DNA of 64,000 nucleotides, taken from Terriglobia bacterium. Lineage in GTDB: Bacteria > Acidobacteriota > Terriglobia > Acidiferrales > UBA7541. The DNA lies in NCBI GenBank assembly GCA_020073605.1, contig JAIQEW010000003.1, positions 159,385 to 223,384 on the forward strand, in the 5' to 3' direction. The position numbers and the translations under genes were made by a program. The notes beneath the pieces were generated by a model, which was given only the letters and a program-made list of their open reading frames with translations, made no database searches and had not been told where the DNA came from. Shown here in pieces: positions 47,943-57,021 of the stretch (its first letter is position 1; each line of letters starts with the position of its first letter).

Positions 47943-49301
47943 GTGCCTGGCGCAGAGCGGACGACAAAAAAACTAGCGCAGCGCATCGATCTGAATTATT
48001 TCAAGCACCCGCATCCTTTCAGGCGCTGGCGCTTCTGGCTTTCGGTGTCCGTTCCGCTTATCGCGGTTCTCTGGCTCGCCTGGTATGGATTGACAGGCAA
48101 CAAGCGGGTGTACAGCGGCGGCAAGATGTCGCCCGCGCACGTCGTCCTGACCGCGAAATGCGATGCCTGCCATTTCAAACTGGCCGGTTTCTTCAGCGCC
48201 AAGGCGAGCGACCGGGTTTGCCTCTCTTGCCACGACGGCCCGATTCATCATGCCAACCAGACGTTCACACCGAAGTGCTCCTCCTGCCACATGGAACACC
48301 GAGGGCAGCTGCGTCTTGCGGCCACTTCGGACGCGAGTTGCACGCAGTGCCACGCGAACCTGCGAACCGTCGGCGCGGAGACCCATTTCGCGCGCGATGT
48401 GGAAGACTTCGGCGCGGGCCACCATCCCGAATTCGCGGCCGTCCGCACCGGAAGCGTCGATCCGGGCACGATCAAACTCAATCACGCGGTGCACTTGAAA
48501 AAGAATCTCGCGGGATCCAACGGGCCGGTGCAGCTCGATTGCGACGATTGCCACCGCCCCCCCACTTCGACCGACGCGTGGCGCTTCGGCTCCGCGCCGC
48601 CGAATGCGGCTCCCGCAGCGCAGAAATCCGACCTACCGGCCATGTCGAAGTCCGATCTTCCGTTGATGGTCTCGGCGCGCGCTTACATGGCGCCCATCAC
48701 TTATGCGAAACACTGCGCCGCGTGCCACGGACTGCAATTTGACAAGCGCTTCACGGAAGGCGTCCCGCACGATACGCCCGAGATCGTTCACGCATTTGTC
48801 GTTCAGAAGTTCCAGCAGTACATCGTGACGCATCCCGCCGAATTGCGCGAAACCGCTCTCGACCGGAACCTGGCCCAGAAGCCTTTGCCCGTGCCTGTGC
48901 GCGTGCTCACTCCCCCACAATGGGTGGCGGGGCGCGTTGGGGAAGCGGAGGAACTGCTGTGGCGTAAGACCTGCAAGCAGTGCCACGCGCTGAGCGTATC
49001 CGTAGGCGCGGCCCTTCCGACCGTCGCGAAATCCAACATCCCGGCGCGCTGGTTCCCGCACGCGAATTTCAATCACGAACGGCACCGGCTGGCGAAGTGT
49101 TCGGAATGCCACGCGGCACCCAAGAGCCAGGAAACTTCCGACATTCTGGTGCCGGGCGTCCACACCTGCGAACGCTGCCATCACGCGGGAGCGGAGTCGG
49201 CTGAATCCCGCTGCTTCGAATGCCATACCTATCACGACTGGACGAAAGCAAAGGAAGTGAAAGGCGGGATCACTTTTTCAGGGCTGGTGCGCGACAACTG
49301 A
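47943..49301 (+). CDS. Membrane-anchored decahaem cytochrome c
   Basis: The 452-residue protein has one N-terminal membrane helix (about residues 31-52) after a cytoplasmic HPHPFRRWRFW segment, so it is anchored with its haem domain in the periplasm. Ten CX2CH sites follow: CDACH, CLSCH, CSSCH, CTQCH, CDDCH, CAACH, CKQCH, CSECH, CERCHH and CFECH. It starts at GTG 47943 behind GAGG and is the last gene of the operon. It would receive electrons from the cytochrome b-like protein. It ends 30 bases before a convergent cyclase gene. Confidence 0.9.
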   Translation: MPGAERTTKKLAQRIDLNYFKHPHPFRRWRFWLSVSVPLIAVLWLAWYGLTGNKRVYSGGKMSPAHVVLTAKCDACHFKLAGFFSAKASDRVCLSCHDGPIHHANQTFTPKCSSCHMEHRGQLRLAATSDASCTQCHANLRTVGAETHFARDVEDFGAGHHPEFAAVRTGSVDPGTIKLNHAVHLKKNLAGSNGPVQLDCDDCHRPPTSTDAWRFGSAPPNAAPAAQKSDLPAMSKSDLPLMVSARAYMAPITYAKHCAACHGLQFDKRFTEGVPHDTPEIVHAFVVQKFQQYIVTHPAELRETALDRNLAQKPLPVPVRVLTPPQWVAGRVGEAEELLWRKTCKQCHALSVSVGAALPTVAKSNIPARWFPHANFNHERHRLAKCSECHAAPKSQETSDILVPGVHTCERCHHAGAESAESRCFECHTYHDWTKAKEVKGGITFSGLVRDN

Positions 49302-49331
49302 TCCTGCTCGAATCGGCAGGCGCCGCGGCGA

Positions 49332-51695
49332 TTACTTCGTCTTCATTACGTACACGCCGTCCCAATCCGCCTCCGGCGCGTTTTGGGAGAATTCCTCCGC
49401 GCGTTGCAGGAACACCTGCGAAGGTCCGTCGCCGGGGTGTGTCGCGAGGAGCTGCTTGAATCGAGCGACCGCCGCATGCCAGTCCTGGGCGCGGTAAGCG
49501 GCCATGGCGTGCTCGAACCCAGCCAGCAGTGAATCGTATTTCTTTCGCTCCGCAGCCACGTCCAGCAGTTCGTAGATGTTCACGGGCTGGTTCTTTCCTT
49601 TGACCCTGATCTTGTCGAGTTCGCGGCACACGAACTGATCCGCGACCTGCCGGTACGTCCCCTCGCTGATCACGATCTGCGTGTGATACTGCTTCGTGAT
49701 TCCTTCGAGGCGCGACGCAAGGTTCACGTTGTCGCCCATCACGGTCCACGCCAGCCGCTTGTCGGAGCCCATGTTGCCCACGTTCACCGGGCCGGTATTC
49801 AGGCCGACGCCGATGGCGATGGGAGGACGGCCTTCCGCCTTCCATTTTTCGTTGAGTTTCGCCAGGCCGCGCACCATCTGCAGCGCGCAGGCACAACCGC
49901 GCGGCGCGTGATCGGTCTGCGGGTAGGGCGAACCCCAGAACGCCATGATGGCGTCGCCGATGTATTTGTCGAGCGTTCCCTGATTGGCGAAAATGATGTC
50001 TGTCATCTTTCCCAGGTATTCGTTCAGCAGGCGGACGAGCTCGTCGGGCGTCAATCCCTCGGAGATCGTCGTAAACCCGCGGATGTCGCTGAACATCACG
50101 GTGAGGTCCTTCATCTCTCCGCCCGGCCGGATGTACTTCCGCGGATCCTTCTCGATCAGCGCGATCACGCCCGGCGACAGGTACTGCGAGAAAGTCTTGC
50201 GGATCTTCCGCTTCTCGCGTTCTTCGAAGATCATCCGGAAACTGGTGACGGCCGCGTAGTTGGCGGTCAGCGTGCCCGCCGGAATCACGAAGCTCAGCCA
50301 CCGCCCCTGCTCCGCGAAGCTGAAATAGACGAACCAGGCGAACCCGACGAGCGCCACGACCAGCGAGATCGTGGAATAGAGCGGCCTCACGCGGCTGAAC
50401 CAGAATCCGAAAACCAGCCCGAAAATCAGAATCGCCCCCACATCCGTCATCTCTTCGTCAAATCCGCGCGTGAGGAAGCCGCGGCCCTTTTCCGCACTGT
50501 GCAGCAGGTTGTCGATGATGTTGGCGTGCACCTCGACGCCCATGTACGTTCCGCCCTGAAACGGAGTATTGCGCAGGTCGCCGATCCCGATCGCCGTGCC
50601 GCCCACCAGGACGATCTTGTCCCGGAAGGTTGCGGAAGGCAGTGCTCCGCTCATCACGTCCCACATGGAATAGTGCCGATAGGTTTCGTAGGGACCGTTG
50701 TAGTTGATGAGCGCGGCGCCGTCGCGCGACTGCCGCAGCAGGTGCCGGCCAAACTGAATTCGCTCCAACCCGTCTGACGCGATATAGGCCGCAATGTCCT
50801 GGTCGGGAATCTGTTCGTACTCACGCACGGCCTGCAAGGCCAGAGAAGGAAAGAAATCCTCATTCCTGTAGCGAACGATCAGCAGGGCGTGACGCAGGGT
50901 GCCGTCAGGATCAGGATTGATGTTGAGAAAACCGTACGAGGCCGCCGCTTCCGCCAGTTTCGTAATATTGGCTTCCGCGCCTGCGGCGACCGTTCCGCCG
51001 CTCTCGATCCACGCGTTTCCCAGGTCGAAGTCGTGTCCGTCTTTGGACTTCACCTTGAGAACCTGAGGGAATGCCTTCGCCCACACGATGTCGAAGTACG
51101 CTTTGGCCAACTGGGGATCGGAGGACTTGGCGCGCGCCGCGTCAAGAAACAAGTGGCCAAGCACTATATTGCCGCTGCTCTTGAGCGCCGCGGCAAAGCT
51201 CTCATCCTGATCGCTGGCCTTCTCGAGCTCCTTCACTTTTTGTACCACTGCGGGAGACGCGCTCGGACCCAGCTCGCGCAGCAGTTCTTGAAGGGCTTGT
51301 TGCGCGGAATTTGACTCCGGAGTCGGGAACGTCGCGTCGAAAGCGACCACGCGGGCGCCGTCGGCACTCAGGCGATTCACCAGCAGAGCATAACTGCCGC
51401 GGGGAAACGGGAAGGAGCCGATCTTCTGAAGGGTCTTTTCGTCGATGCCGACGATGACGATGCGATCGTCGTGCGGGCGCGCGCTCCGCATGGCAAACCG
51501 CATGTCGAGCGAGCGTTGTTCGATGTTTTGAAGGAAGGCAAAGCCCGCTCGCGAACTGCCGCCGATCCCCGAGTACGCGAACAAAGCGAGCCCGGCCGCA
51601 GTGACCAGGAGGGCCAGCCCCAGGTCAATTTGGCGAAGCGTGACCTTGCCGAGCCACGCCGTCCAGCGGGACCAGCCTTTTTCGGGCGATCTCAT
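49332..51695 (-). CDS. CHASE2-domain adenylate/guanylate cyclase
   Basis: The 787-residue protein has a membrane segment (about 25-42), a long extracytoplasmic CHASE2 sensor (DDRIVIVGIDEKTLQKIGSF, FPRGSYALLVNRL), further membrane segments at about 410-500, and a class III cyclase domain (about 540-700). Metal-binding Asp residues are in MFSDIRGFT, and DKYIGDAIMAFWG carries the substrate-base Lys and second acidic strand, which favours ATP. Residues of about 720-780 look TPR-like. The gene converges on the decahaem operon whose Fe-S hub has cNMP domains, and follows a FecR gene by 68 bp. The signal sensed is unknown. Confidence 0.9.
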   Translation of the reverse strand: MRSPEKGWSRWTAWLGKVTLRQIDLGLALLVTAAGLALFAYSGIGGSSRAGFAFLQNIEQRSLDMRFAMRSARPHDDRIVIVGIDEKTLQKIGSFPFPRGSYALLVNRLSADGARVVAFDATFPTPESNSAQQALQELLRELGPSASPAVVQKVKELEKASDQDESFAAALKSSGNIVLGHLFLDAARAKSSDPQLAKAYFDIVWAKAFPQVLKVKSKDGHDFDLGNAWIESGGTVAAGAEANITKLAEAAASYGFLNINPDPDGTLRHALLIVRYRNEDFFPSLALQAVREYEQIPDQDIAAYIASDGLERIQFGRHLLRQSRDGAALINYNGPYETYRHYSMWDVMSGALPSATFRDKIVLVGGTAIGIGDLRNTPFQGGTYMGVEVHANIIDNLLHSAEKGRGFLTRGFDEEMTDVGAILIFGLVFGFWFSRVRPLYSTISLVVALVGFAWFVYFSFAEQGRWLSFVIPAGTLTANYAAVTSFRMIFEEREKRKIRKTFSQYLSPGVIALIEKDPRKYIRPGGEMKDLTVMFSDIRGFTTISEGLTPDELVRLLNEYLGKMTDIIFANQGTLDKYIGDAIMAFWGSPYPQTDHAPRGCACALQMVRGLAKLNEKWKAEGRPPIAIGVGLNTGPVNVGNMGSDKRLAWTVMGDNVNLASRLEGITKQYHTQIVISEGTYRQVADQFVCRELDKIRVKGKNQPVNIYELLDVAAERKKYDSLLAGFEHAMAAYRAQDWHAAVARFKQLLATHPGDGPSQVFLQRAEEFSQNAPEADWDGVYVMKTK

Positions 51696-51763
51696 GAAAA
51701 TCGCGCTTGGAACTTAGCCGCAGGGAATCGTTCGTCTCGTCCGCGCAGGGCGCAAGTTCGAAA

Positions 51764-52570
51764 TCACTTACACGGTCCCCCTTGCGGAGGTCGTGTACAG
51801 CCACCCCTCGTCACACCGATACCTACGGCGACTCCGGCTCCCGCAGCCATGGAGCCAAGGACCACATTACGCAAGAGATGGCCGCCATGAGGGTGTCCAC
51901 CCGGCGGCGGAAGGTTGGCTTGCACGTCCGTCGCGAGCAAGCTGCCCTGCTGCACTGCCGGCGGCGTGTCCGTCGGCTGAAAGCCCGCCGGCGGAACGAT
52001 GGACGTGATTTCCACCATCTGGCCTGCATTCACCGTGATCGAATTCCCCGAAGACTGCCCCGAATTCCTCGCCACCTGAACGTTGCCGAGCGGAGTGACC
52101 GAAACACGCCCCTGGTAACAAATCACGGTCGTCTTGTTCCCAGTGAATCCCACGTAAAAGTCCGTGCCGATCACGCCGATCACGGCATTGGGCGTCTTCA
52201 TTTCAAACTTGCCGCCGGGCTTCGTGATTTTCTCAACCTGGCTGCGCACCTTGCCGAAATTCATCTCGAGAGACGTCTGCTGGGACGTGCCATCGTGCTG
52301 CACCACTCGCAGCTCGCTGTCCGAGCCAACGCTCAGGATCGAGCCGTCCGTCAGGCCCGCGCGGACCCGGCCGTTCTTCGCCGTCTTGAGCAGGTCGTTC
52401 CAGTCCAGCTCTTCTTTCACCTTGGCGGCCTTGGCGTTGCGCGTCGCCGCCGGAATCAGGGCGTCGATCTGACCCGCATGCTGCGCGCCGCTCTGGGGCT
52501 CGCACACGCTGGCCAGCGGAGAGATCAGCAAGCAGAGTAGTCCCGCAACGGCGCGTTTCAGTGAGATCAC
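51764..52570 (-). CDS. FecR-domain periplasmic protein
   Basis: The 268-residue protein starts at GTG 52570, about eight bases after a GAGGGGG run, and has a hydrophobic leader. The FecR core is recognisable: RVRAGLTDGSILSVGSDSEL, SLEMNFGKVRSQVEK and FEMKTPNAVIGVIGTDFYVG. Near the C-terminus is a Gly/Ala hydrophobic stretch after HGGHLLRNVVLG. It lacks a partner ECF sigma factor here. It precedes the CHASE2 cyclase on the same strand, a pairing that suggests a periplasmic input to the cyclase, though this is inference. Confidence 0.85.
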   Translation of the reverse strand: MISLKRAVAGLLCLLISPLASVCEPQSGAQHAGQIDALIPAATRNAKAAKVKEELDWNDLLKTAKNGRVRAGLTDGSILSVGSDSELRVVQHDGTSQQTSLEMNFGKVRSQVEKITKPGGKFEMKTPNAVIGVIGTDFYVGFTGNKTTVICYQGRVSVTPLGNVQVARNSGQSSGNSITVNAGQMVEITSIVPPAGFQPTDTPPAVQQGSLLATDVQANLPPPGGHPHGGHLLRNVVLGSMAAGAGVAVGIGVTRGGCTRPPQGGPCK

Positions 52571-52721
52571 GTAGAGTCCCCCTCTGTTCGAAGAAATTGG
52601 TTTTGCCTGACCAATCTTGACAGAGGACTTTTCTATGTCAACGCCGGGAGCCGGGCGAGTTGCCAATGTGGTTACACCGGGAATTCGATGGGAGGCGCCC
52701 GGGAGAAACGCCGGAGTGAAC

Positions 52722-53474
52722 CTACACGACGAAGCGATACCCGATTCCGCGCACCGTCAACAGGTGGCGCGGTTCGGACGGGTCCTCCTCCAGATATCGC
52801 CGCAGGCGGACGATGAAGTTGTCGATGGCGCGCGTGTCGGTGTCCTGATGCAGGCCCCACACATCTTCCAGGATCGATTTGCGCGAGACGGTTCGTCCCG
52901 TACTGCGGACCAAGTGCCTGAGAAGCTTTGCCTCCATCAGCGTCAGCTGGACTGTGTTTTCCTTGGTGCGCAGTTCGAGCGTGCCGAAATCGATCGTTTT
53001 TCCATCGAACGTGAACACTTCCTCATCCTTCGCGGCAGCCCGGTCCGCCCCGGATTTGCCGGCATCGGCGCCTTTCGCTGCCGGCCGATCGCCGCCGGTG
53101 AGCCACGCGCTTCGCCGCAGCAGGCCCTGGAGTCGTGCGAGAAAGATCGGGAGTTCGAAGGGTTTGGGAAGGTAATCATCCGCGCCCGCCGCAAATCCCT
53201 CGAGCACGTCTTCGGCCCGGCCTCGAGCGGTGAGAATGAGAACGGGCACGTAGTTCTTGGCCTTGCGCAGCGCAGAGACGACGTCAAAGCCGTTAACACC
53301 GGGAAGCATCACGTCGAGCACGACGGCGTCGAACTTGTCGTGGCGCTTGAGAAGCCGATCGATTGCCGATTCGCCGTCGCCGGCCACCTGCACGGAGTGC
53401 CCTTCGGCTTCGAGGTTGAAGCGCAAGCCTTCGGCCAGATGAGCCTCGTCTTCGACCACCAGAACGCGGCTCAC
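52722..53474 (-). CDS. OmpR-family response regulator
   Basis: The 250-residue protein has a receiver domain with acidic pocket VVEDE, phospho-acceptor Asp in AVVLDVMLPGVNG and Lys in DDYLPKPFE. It is followed by an unusual 45-residue linker and a winged-helix effector (TLMEAKLLRHLVRSTGRTVS, DNFIVRLRRYLEEDP, LLTVRGIGYRFVV). The GTG start overlaps the kinase stop as GTGA. It is the partner of the upstream kinase and presumably a transcription factor; targets are unknown. Confidence 0.95.
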   Translation of the reverse strand: MSRVLVVEDEAHLAEGLRFNLEAEGHSVQVAGDGESAIDRLLKRHDKFDAVVLDVMLPGVNGFDVVSALRKAKNYVPVLILTARGRAEDVLEGFAAGADDYLPKPFELPIFLARLQGLLRRSAWLTGGDRPAAKGADAGKSGADRAAAKDEEVFTFDGKTIDFGTLELRTKENTVQLTLMEAKLLRHLVRSTGRTVSRKSILEDVWGLHQDTDTRAIDNFIVRLRRYLEEDPSEPRHLLTVRGIGYRFVV

Positions 53475-54382
53475 GATTCAATCCTCGGCAGCTCGAGAGT
53501 TATAGTGGTGCCCCGAGTCTCGCCCCCGCTTTCGGCAAATACCCTGCCGCCGTGCGCGCGCGCAATGGAGCGAACGATGAACAGGCCCAGGCCGGTGCCT
53601 TTCACCTGGGATACGGAGCGGCCGCGCACGCGATAAAACCGTTTGAAGATGCGCTTCAGCTCATGCGGTGGGATTCCGATCCCCTGGTCGTGCACGTGCA
53701 GCAGGACGCGATGTTCGTCCGGCGTTTCAATCCCGACCGATACGTCCACGTTGCCGCCGGAATACTTGATGGCGTTGTCGAGAATATTGAGAATCGCCGT
53801 GCGGAGTTCTTCGGGATCGCCCTGCACGTTGATCGGTGAGCCGTTGACGCCGGCCGGCTCCTGCCAGTGCAATGCGGCGGGCTGCAAATGGTGCCGCGTG
53901 CGCGCCAGCTCCATGGACTCACGGACGAGACCGCCGAAGTCAATCTGCACGGGATTCCAACCAGGGCGTTTGTAGCCCACCTCGCCGGCCTTAAGCACCT
54001 GATCCACCGTGCCCCTCAGGCGGTCCGTGTCCTCCAGCATCAATCGGTAGAATTGCTGGCGCTGCTTTTCGTCCACTTCGCGCCGCTGAAGGGTTTCCAA
54101 ATAGAGGCGAATCGACGTGATCGGCGTCTTCAATTCGTGCGTGACGGCGTTGATGAAGCTGTCGTGGTGCTCGTTGCGGCGAATTTCGCGGACCAGAAAC
54201 GTAGTATTGAGGATTAGACCGGTGATGATCGCTATAAAGACGATCACTCCGAAAAAGAAGAAGATGCCTTCCCGCCAGTTGAGAACAATCCAGCCGATGT
54301 TGAGAGCCACGGCTGCCGCAACCAGGCAGATGCCCAGAATCAGGAAGAACACCATCTTCGTTCGGCGGCTTCTGATTTGCAT
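53471..54382 (-). CDS. Membrane histidine kinase
   Basis: The 303-residue kinase has two hydrophobic segments (about 10-30 and 38-60) with almost no periplasmic loop. The H-box FINAVTHELKTPITSIRLYL, N-box ILNILDNAIKYSGG and G-boxes VHDQGIGIP and GTGLGLFIVR follow. A nearly absent sensor loop suggests it detects membrane or intramembrane cues, or a protein partner. It is coupled to the regulator by overlap. Confidence 0.94.
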   Translation of the reverse strand: MQIRSRRTKMVFFLILGICLVAAAVALNIGWIVLNWREGIFFFFGVIVFIAIITGLILNTTFLVREIRRNEHHDSFINAVTHELKTPITSIRLYLETLQRREVDEKQRQQFYRLMLEDTDRLRGTVDQVLKAGEVGYKRPGWNPVQIDFGGLVRESMELARTRHHLQPAALHWQEPAGVNGSPINVQGDPEELRTAILNILDNAIKYSGGNVDVSVGIETPDEHRVLLHVHDQGIGIPPHELKRIFKRFYRVRGRSVSQVKGTGLGLFIVRSIARAHGGRVFAESGGETRGTTITLELPRIES

Positions 54383-54508
54383 GGGAGCTTGTACAGATTG
54401 TACCGCTGCGGGCAGGAGAATTGCCGCAGGGATATTTCATGCAGGAGGGAATTGCAGGCGCGGCGGTGTCGCCGCGCCCTCAAGTGCGAAAGACGGAAAG
54501 GAGACGAA

Positions 54509-55417
54509 CTAGACCGAAACCAGGTCGCTTTCCGGATCGGCGGCCACGACTTCGGCAGAAACGTTTCCTTCCGGTTGCCGTTTCGACGCCAGCTCGTAAA
54601 CGCGGATATCTCGCGCGAGGCCGAGCTTCTTGAGGGTCCAGATGCCGTACCAGTTAAAGTCGACCTCGTACCAGGTGAGGCCGTGGCGTGAGGACGTCGG
54701 ATGAGCATGGTGATTGTTGTGCCAGCCTTCGCCAAACGACAGCAGCGCCACCCACCAGCTGTTCGTTGAAAGATCCCGGGTCTCAAATCGGCGTGTGCCG
54801 ATGATGTGCGTGGCCGAGTTGACCAGCCATGTCGCATGAAGCCCGAACACCGTGCGGAAACAGACGCCCCAGAGGACCATCGGAAGGCCACCGATGGCGA
54901 AGAGCACCGCCCCGAGCACGATCATGGGAACGTAGTGGTATTTCGTGATCCAAACGTGAAACTTGTCCTTCGCCAGGTCGGGGACGTAACGCGCGAGGGT
55001 CTCCGTGTCGTGGTGCATCGACTTGCCGACGAGAATCCAGCCCATGTGCGCCCACCATGTGCCGTCGATCGGCGAATGCGGGTCGCCTTCCTTGTCGGAA
55101 TACTGGTGGTGGATGCGGTGCGTGGCCACCCAGAAAATCGGGCCGCCCTCCAGAGCCAAGGTGGCGCAAATGGTCAGAAAATACTCGACCCACTTGGGGG
55201 TCTTGTAGCCGCGGTGCGTCAGCAGCCGGTGGTACGCCATGCCGATTCCCAGGCTGCCCGAGACCCAGTAGAGAAACACCGCCAGGAACAGGAGCTTCCA
55301 GCTGAAGAAAAACAGCGCCGCCACCGCGCCTACGTGAAACAGCATCATGAAGGTCGCGGTGACCCAGTTAATTCCGTGGTCGCTGGCGGATTCTTTCCCG
55401 AGGTCGTTGAGTGTCAT
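54509..55417 (-). CDS. Acyl-CoA/acyl-lipid delta-9 type fatty-acid desaturase
   Basis: This 302-residue membrane di-iron desaturase introduces a double bond into acyl chains. All three His boxes are present: HRLLTHRGY, HRIHHQYSD and HNNHHAHPTSSRHG. Hydrophobic pairs flank the first two boxes. The second box and GTWWAHMGWILVGK are typical of stearoyl-CoA-desaturase-like bacterial enzymes. It is preceded by AAGGG and stands alone, next to the two-component system, which could relate to membrane-fluidity control but need not. Confidence 0.93.
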   Translation of the reverse strand: MTLNDLGKESASDHGINWVTATFMMLFHVGAVAALFFFSWKLLFLAVFLYWVSGSLGIGMAYHRLLTHRGYKTPKWVEYFLTICATLALEGGPIFWVATHRIHHQYSDKEGDPHSPIDGTWWAHMGWILVGKSMHHDTETLARYVPDLAKDKFHVWITKYHYVPMIVLGAVLFAIGGLPMVLWGVCFRTVFGLHATWLVNSATHIIGTRRFETRDLSTNSWWVALLSFGEGWHNNHHAHPTSSRHGLTWYEVDFNWYGIWTLKKLGLARDIRVYELASKRQPEGNVSAEVVAADPESDLVSV

Positions 55418-55778
55418 TTGCCCTTGCGCTCTCTATGGGTTTTCGATGCTTTTTGCGTGCAACGCTAGGATAGCAGCGTCCCACGAACCGCTTTGTAATA
55501 GTTCTGTAATACCGGGCGCGTGCGTTGTATCGGTAAGAGCTGTCCGAACGGACAGGTCTAACAACTTTTTGAAAGATGGAAGGGCGGGGGTTTACTCGTC
55601 CCGAGCGAAGCCGAGGGAACCCCGCAGTAAGTTGCTTGATTCCCTCAGGGGTTTTAACCCCTGAGGCTTTGTAGCGGAGTTTCTCAACACACTGTTAAAG
55701 CGGCGAATCCGCCGTGCGGCTTGTCAATCTCGAGGCTTTCCTCGATAATCGAATCTCTCGCGGTTTTGGTTTTGCGCT
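55418..55778. other. Intergenic repeat region before tRNA-Glu
   Basis: No gene is seen in these 361 bases. There are two palindromes: CTGTCCG-AA-CGGACAG at 55540-55555 and an 11-bp perfect stem, CCTCAGGGGTT with TT loop, at 55643-55666. They flank a segment rich in GAGCGAAGCCGAGGGAACCC-type sequence that looks like dispersed intergenic repeat. Promoters for the divergent desaturase and tRNA-Glu must also lie here, but no clear hexamers stand out. Confidence 0.5.
55643..55666 (+). repeat. Perfect 24-bp palindrome in intergenic repeat
   Basis: CCTCAGGGGTT and AACCCCTGAGG form an 11-bp stem with a two-base loop. It is followed by CTTTGTAGCGG rather than a T run, so it is a poor terminator. It is more likely the core of a dispersed repeat. 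Confidence 0.6.
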
Positions 55779-55853
55779 GGCGCTATGGTGCAACGGTTAG
55801 CACGCGGCCCTTTCAAGGCTGAAATACGGGTTCGATTCCCGTTAGCGCTACCA
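55779..55853 (+). tRNA. tRNA-Glu (TTC anticodon)
   Basis: A full cloverleaf starts GGCGCTA (pairing with TAGCGCT, one G-U at the top). The D arm contains GGTGCAACGGTTAGCAC, the anticodon stem CGGCC/GGCTG encloses CTTTCAA (anticodon TTC), and the T arm is ACGGGTTCGATTCCCGT. The discriminator A at 55850 is followed by encoded CCA. Confidence 0.95.
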
Positions 55854-55885
55854 GATTTCCGAGCCGTCTTCTTCCTGCAAGACTC

Positions 55886-57019
55886 TTAGCTCGGCTCGAT
55901 GTGTCCCCAGTCCGGCAATTCCCGGCGGCCGAGCAACGCTTCCGCGGCCCACACGCCCAGATGGGCCGACAATGCGACGCCGTGACCCGCATACGCGCCG
56001 AGCACGATCGAGTTTGCACTCGCCGGATGTTGGCTGAAGACAGGCTTCCAATTTTCTCTGAATAGAATCGGCCCGCCCCAGCGGTGCGTGAAGTGGACGT
56101 CCGCGAGTGCTGGATGGAGATTGCGAACCCGCTGCTCGAGCGATGCAAACATGCGGGCCGGCTCATTCGATGAGATGTCGATTTGTTCCACGTGCTGCGA
56201 ATCGGGCGCCGCGACAAGCCCCGCGCCCCACACGATCGAGTTGTCGGAACGGGTTCGACCCCAGAGATACGGAAAATCCACCGTGTAAAACGGTTTTCCG
56301 TGCGAGAGCCCGATCGCCTGGAGTTGGTCCTCTCGGAGCGGCTCGGTCGCGGCGGCGAGGGTCAGCCGAGGTTCCGCGCGGCCCTCGAGGCCCGATAGGC
56401 CGAGCGAGAGACCATTGGTCGCGAACAGAACTTTCTCCGCGCGCAAGAAGCCATTCGGAACGTGCAACTCCGCGCCTCTGCTCCATTCGACGCGTTCGAC
56501 CGGCGCATTTTCGATGACGACGGCGCCGCGCTGATGGGCGGCGCGGGCGAGCCCGGCGACGAGTCTTCCCGGATCGAGCGTGCCGCCGGGAACTTCATTC
56601 ACCACCCGCAGCGTCCCAGAATCCTTCCATTCGATGGGCGAGTTCTCCACTTTGTCGCGGCGGCCGATCTCCCACGCGCCCGAAAGGGTCAGATCGCAAT
56701 TAACGCCGAGCTGCTTGAGGATTTCAGCGAACGAGTGCAGCACGTCGCCAAGGCCGGGAAGGTCGCCCGCAGCCGATTCGGCCAGGACCATGCCTCCCGT
56801 GCGCCCGCTGGCGCCCGCGCCGATGCGCGTGGCTTCGAGCACGGCGACAGATTTTTCGGGAGCCAGGGAGCGGAGCCAGGCAGCCGCGGCGAGACCCGTG
56901 AAGCCGCCACCAATGATGGCGAAGTCCACCGAGGGAGGGAGAGGCTGTTTCGGCGGCTGAAAATCAATCGGCCAGGGCGGGGTGCCCCATGGGTCGCGCG
57001 GCGTGGCAGACCTCGGCAA
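55886..57019 (-). CDS. FAD-dependent amine/amino-acid oxidoreductase (DadA/PuuB-like)
   Basis: The 377-residue flavoprotein has the FAD motif VDFAIIGGGFTGLAAAAWL, GAGASGRTGGMV, a C-terminal VLGAYAGHGVALSAHLG and FTHRWGGPI, as in the DAO superfamily that includes gamma-glutamylputrescine oxidase and glycine oxidase. The substrate is not clear. No ATG is in frame before the Rossmann motif, so the TTG at 57019, two bases after the E2 stop, is likely, implying coupling to the dehydrogenase operon. The conserved N-terminal DPWGTPPWPIDFQPP supports this start. Confidence 0.85.
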   Translation of the reverse strand: MPRSATPRDPWGTPPWPIDFQPPKQPLPPSVDFAIIGGGFTGLAAAAWLRSLAPEKSVAVLEATRIGAGASGRTGGMVLAESAAGDLPGLGDVLHSFAEILKQLGVNCDLTLSGAWEIGRRDKVENSPIEWKDSGTLRVVNEVPGGTLDPGRLVAGLARAAHQRGAVVIENAPVERVEWSRGAELHVPNGFLRAEKVLFATNGLSLGLSGLEGRAEPRLTLAAATEPLREDQLQAIGLSHGKPFYTVDFPYLWGRTRSDNSIVWGAGLVAAPDSQHVEQIDISSNEPARMFASLEQRVRNLHPALADVHFTHRWGGPILFRENWKPVFSQHPASANSIVLGAYAGHGVALSAHLGVWAAEALLGRRELPDWGHIEPS

Positions 57020-57021
57020 TC

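Noticed and set aside
55643..55666. Strong terminator before tRNA-Glu
   Set aside because: The palindrome is perfect but has no T run on either strand, and neither flanking gene ends next to it.
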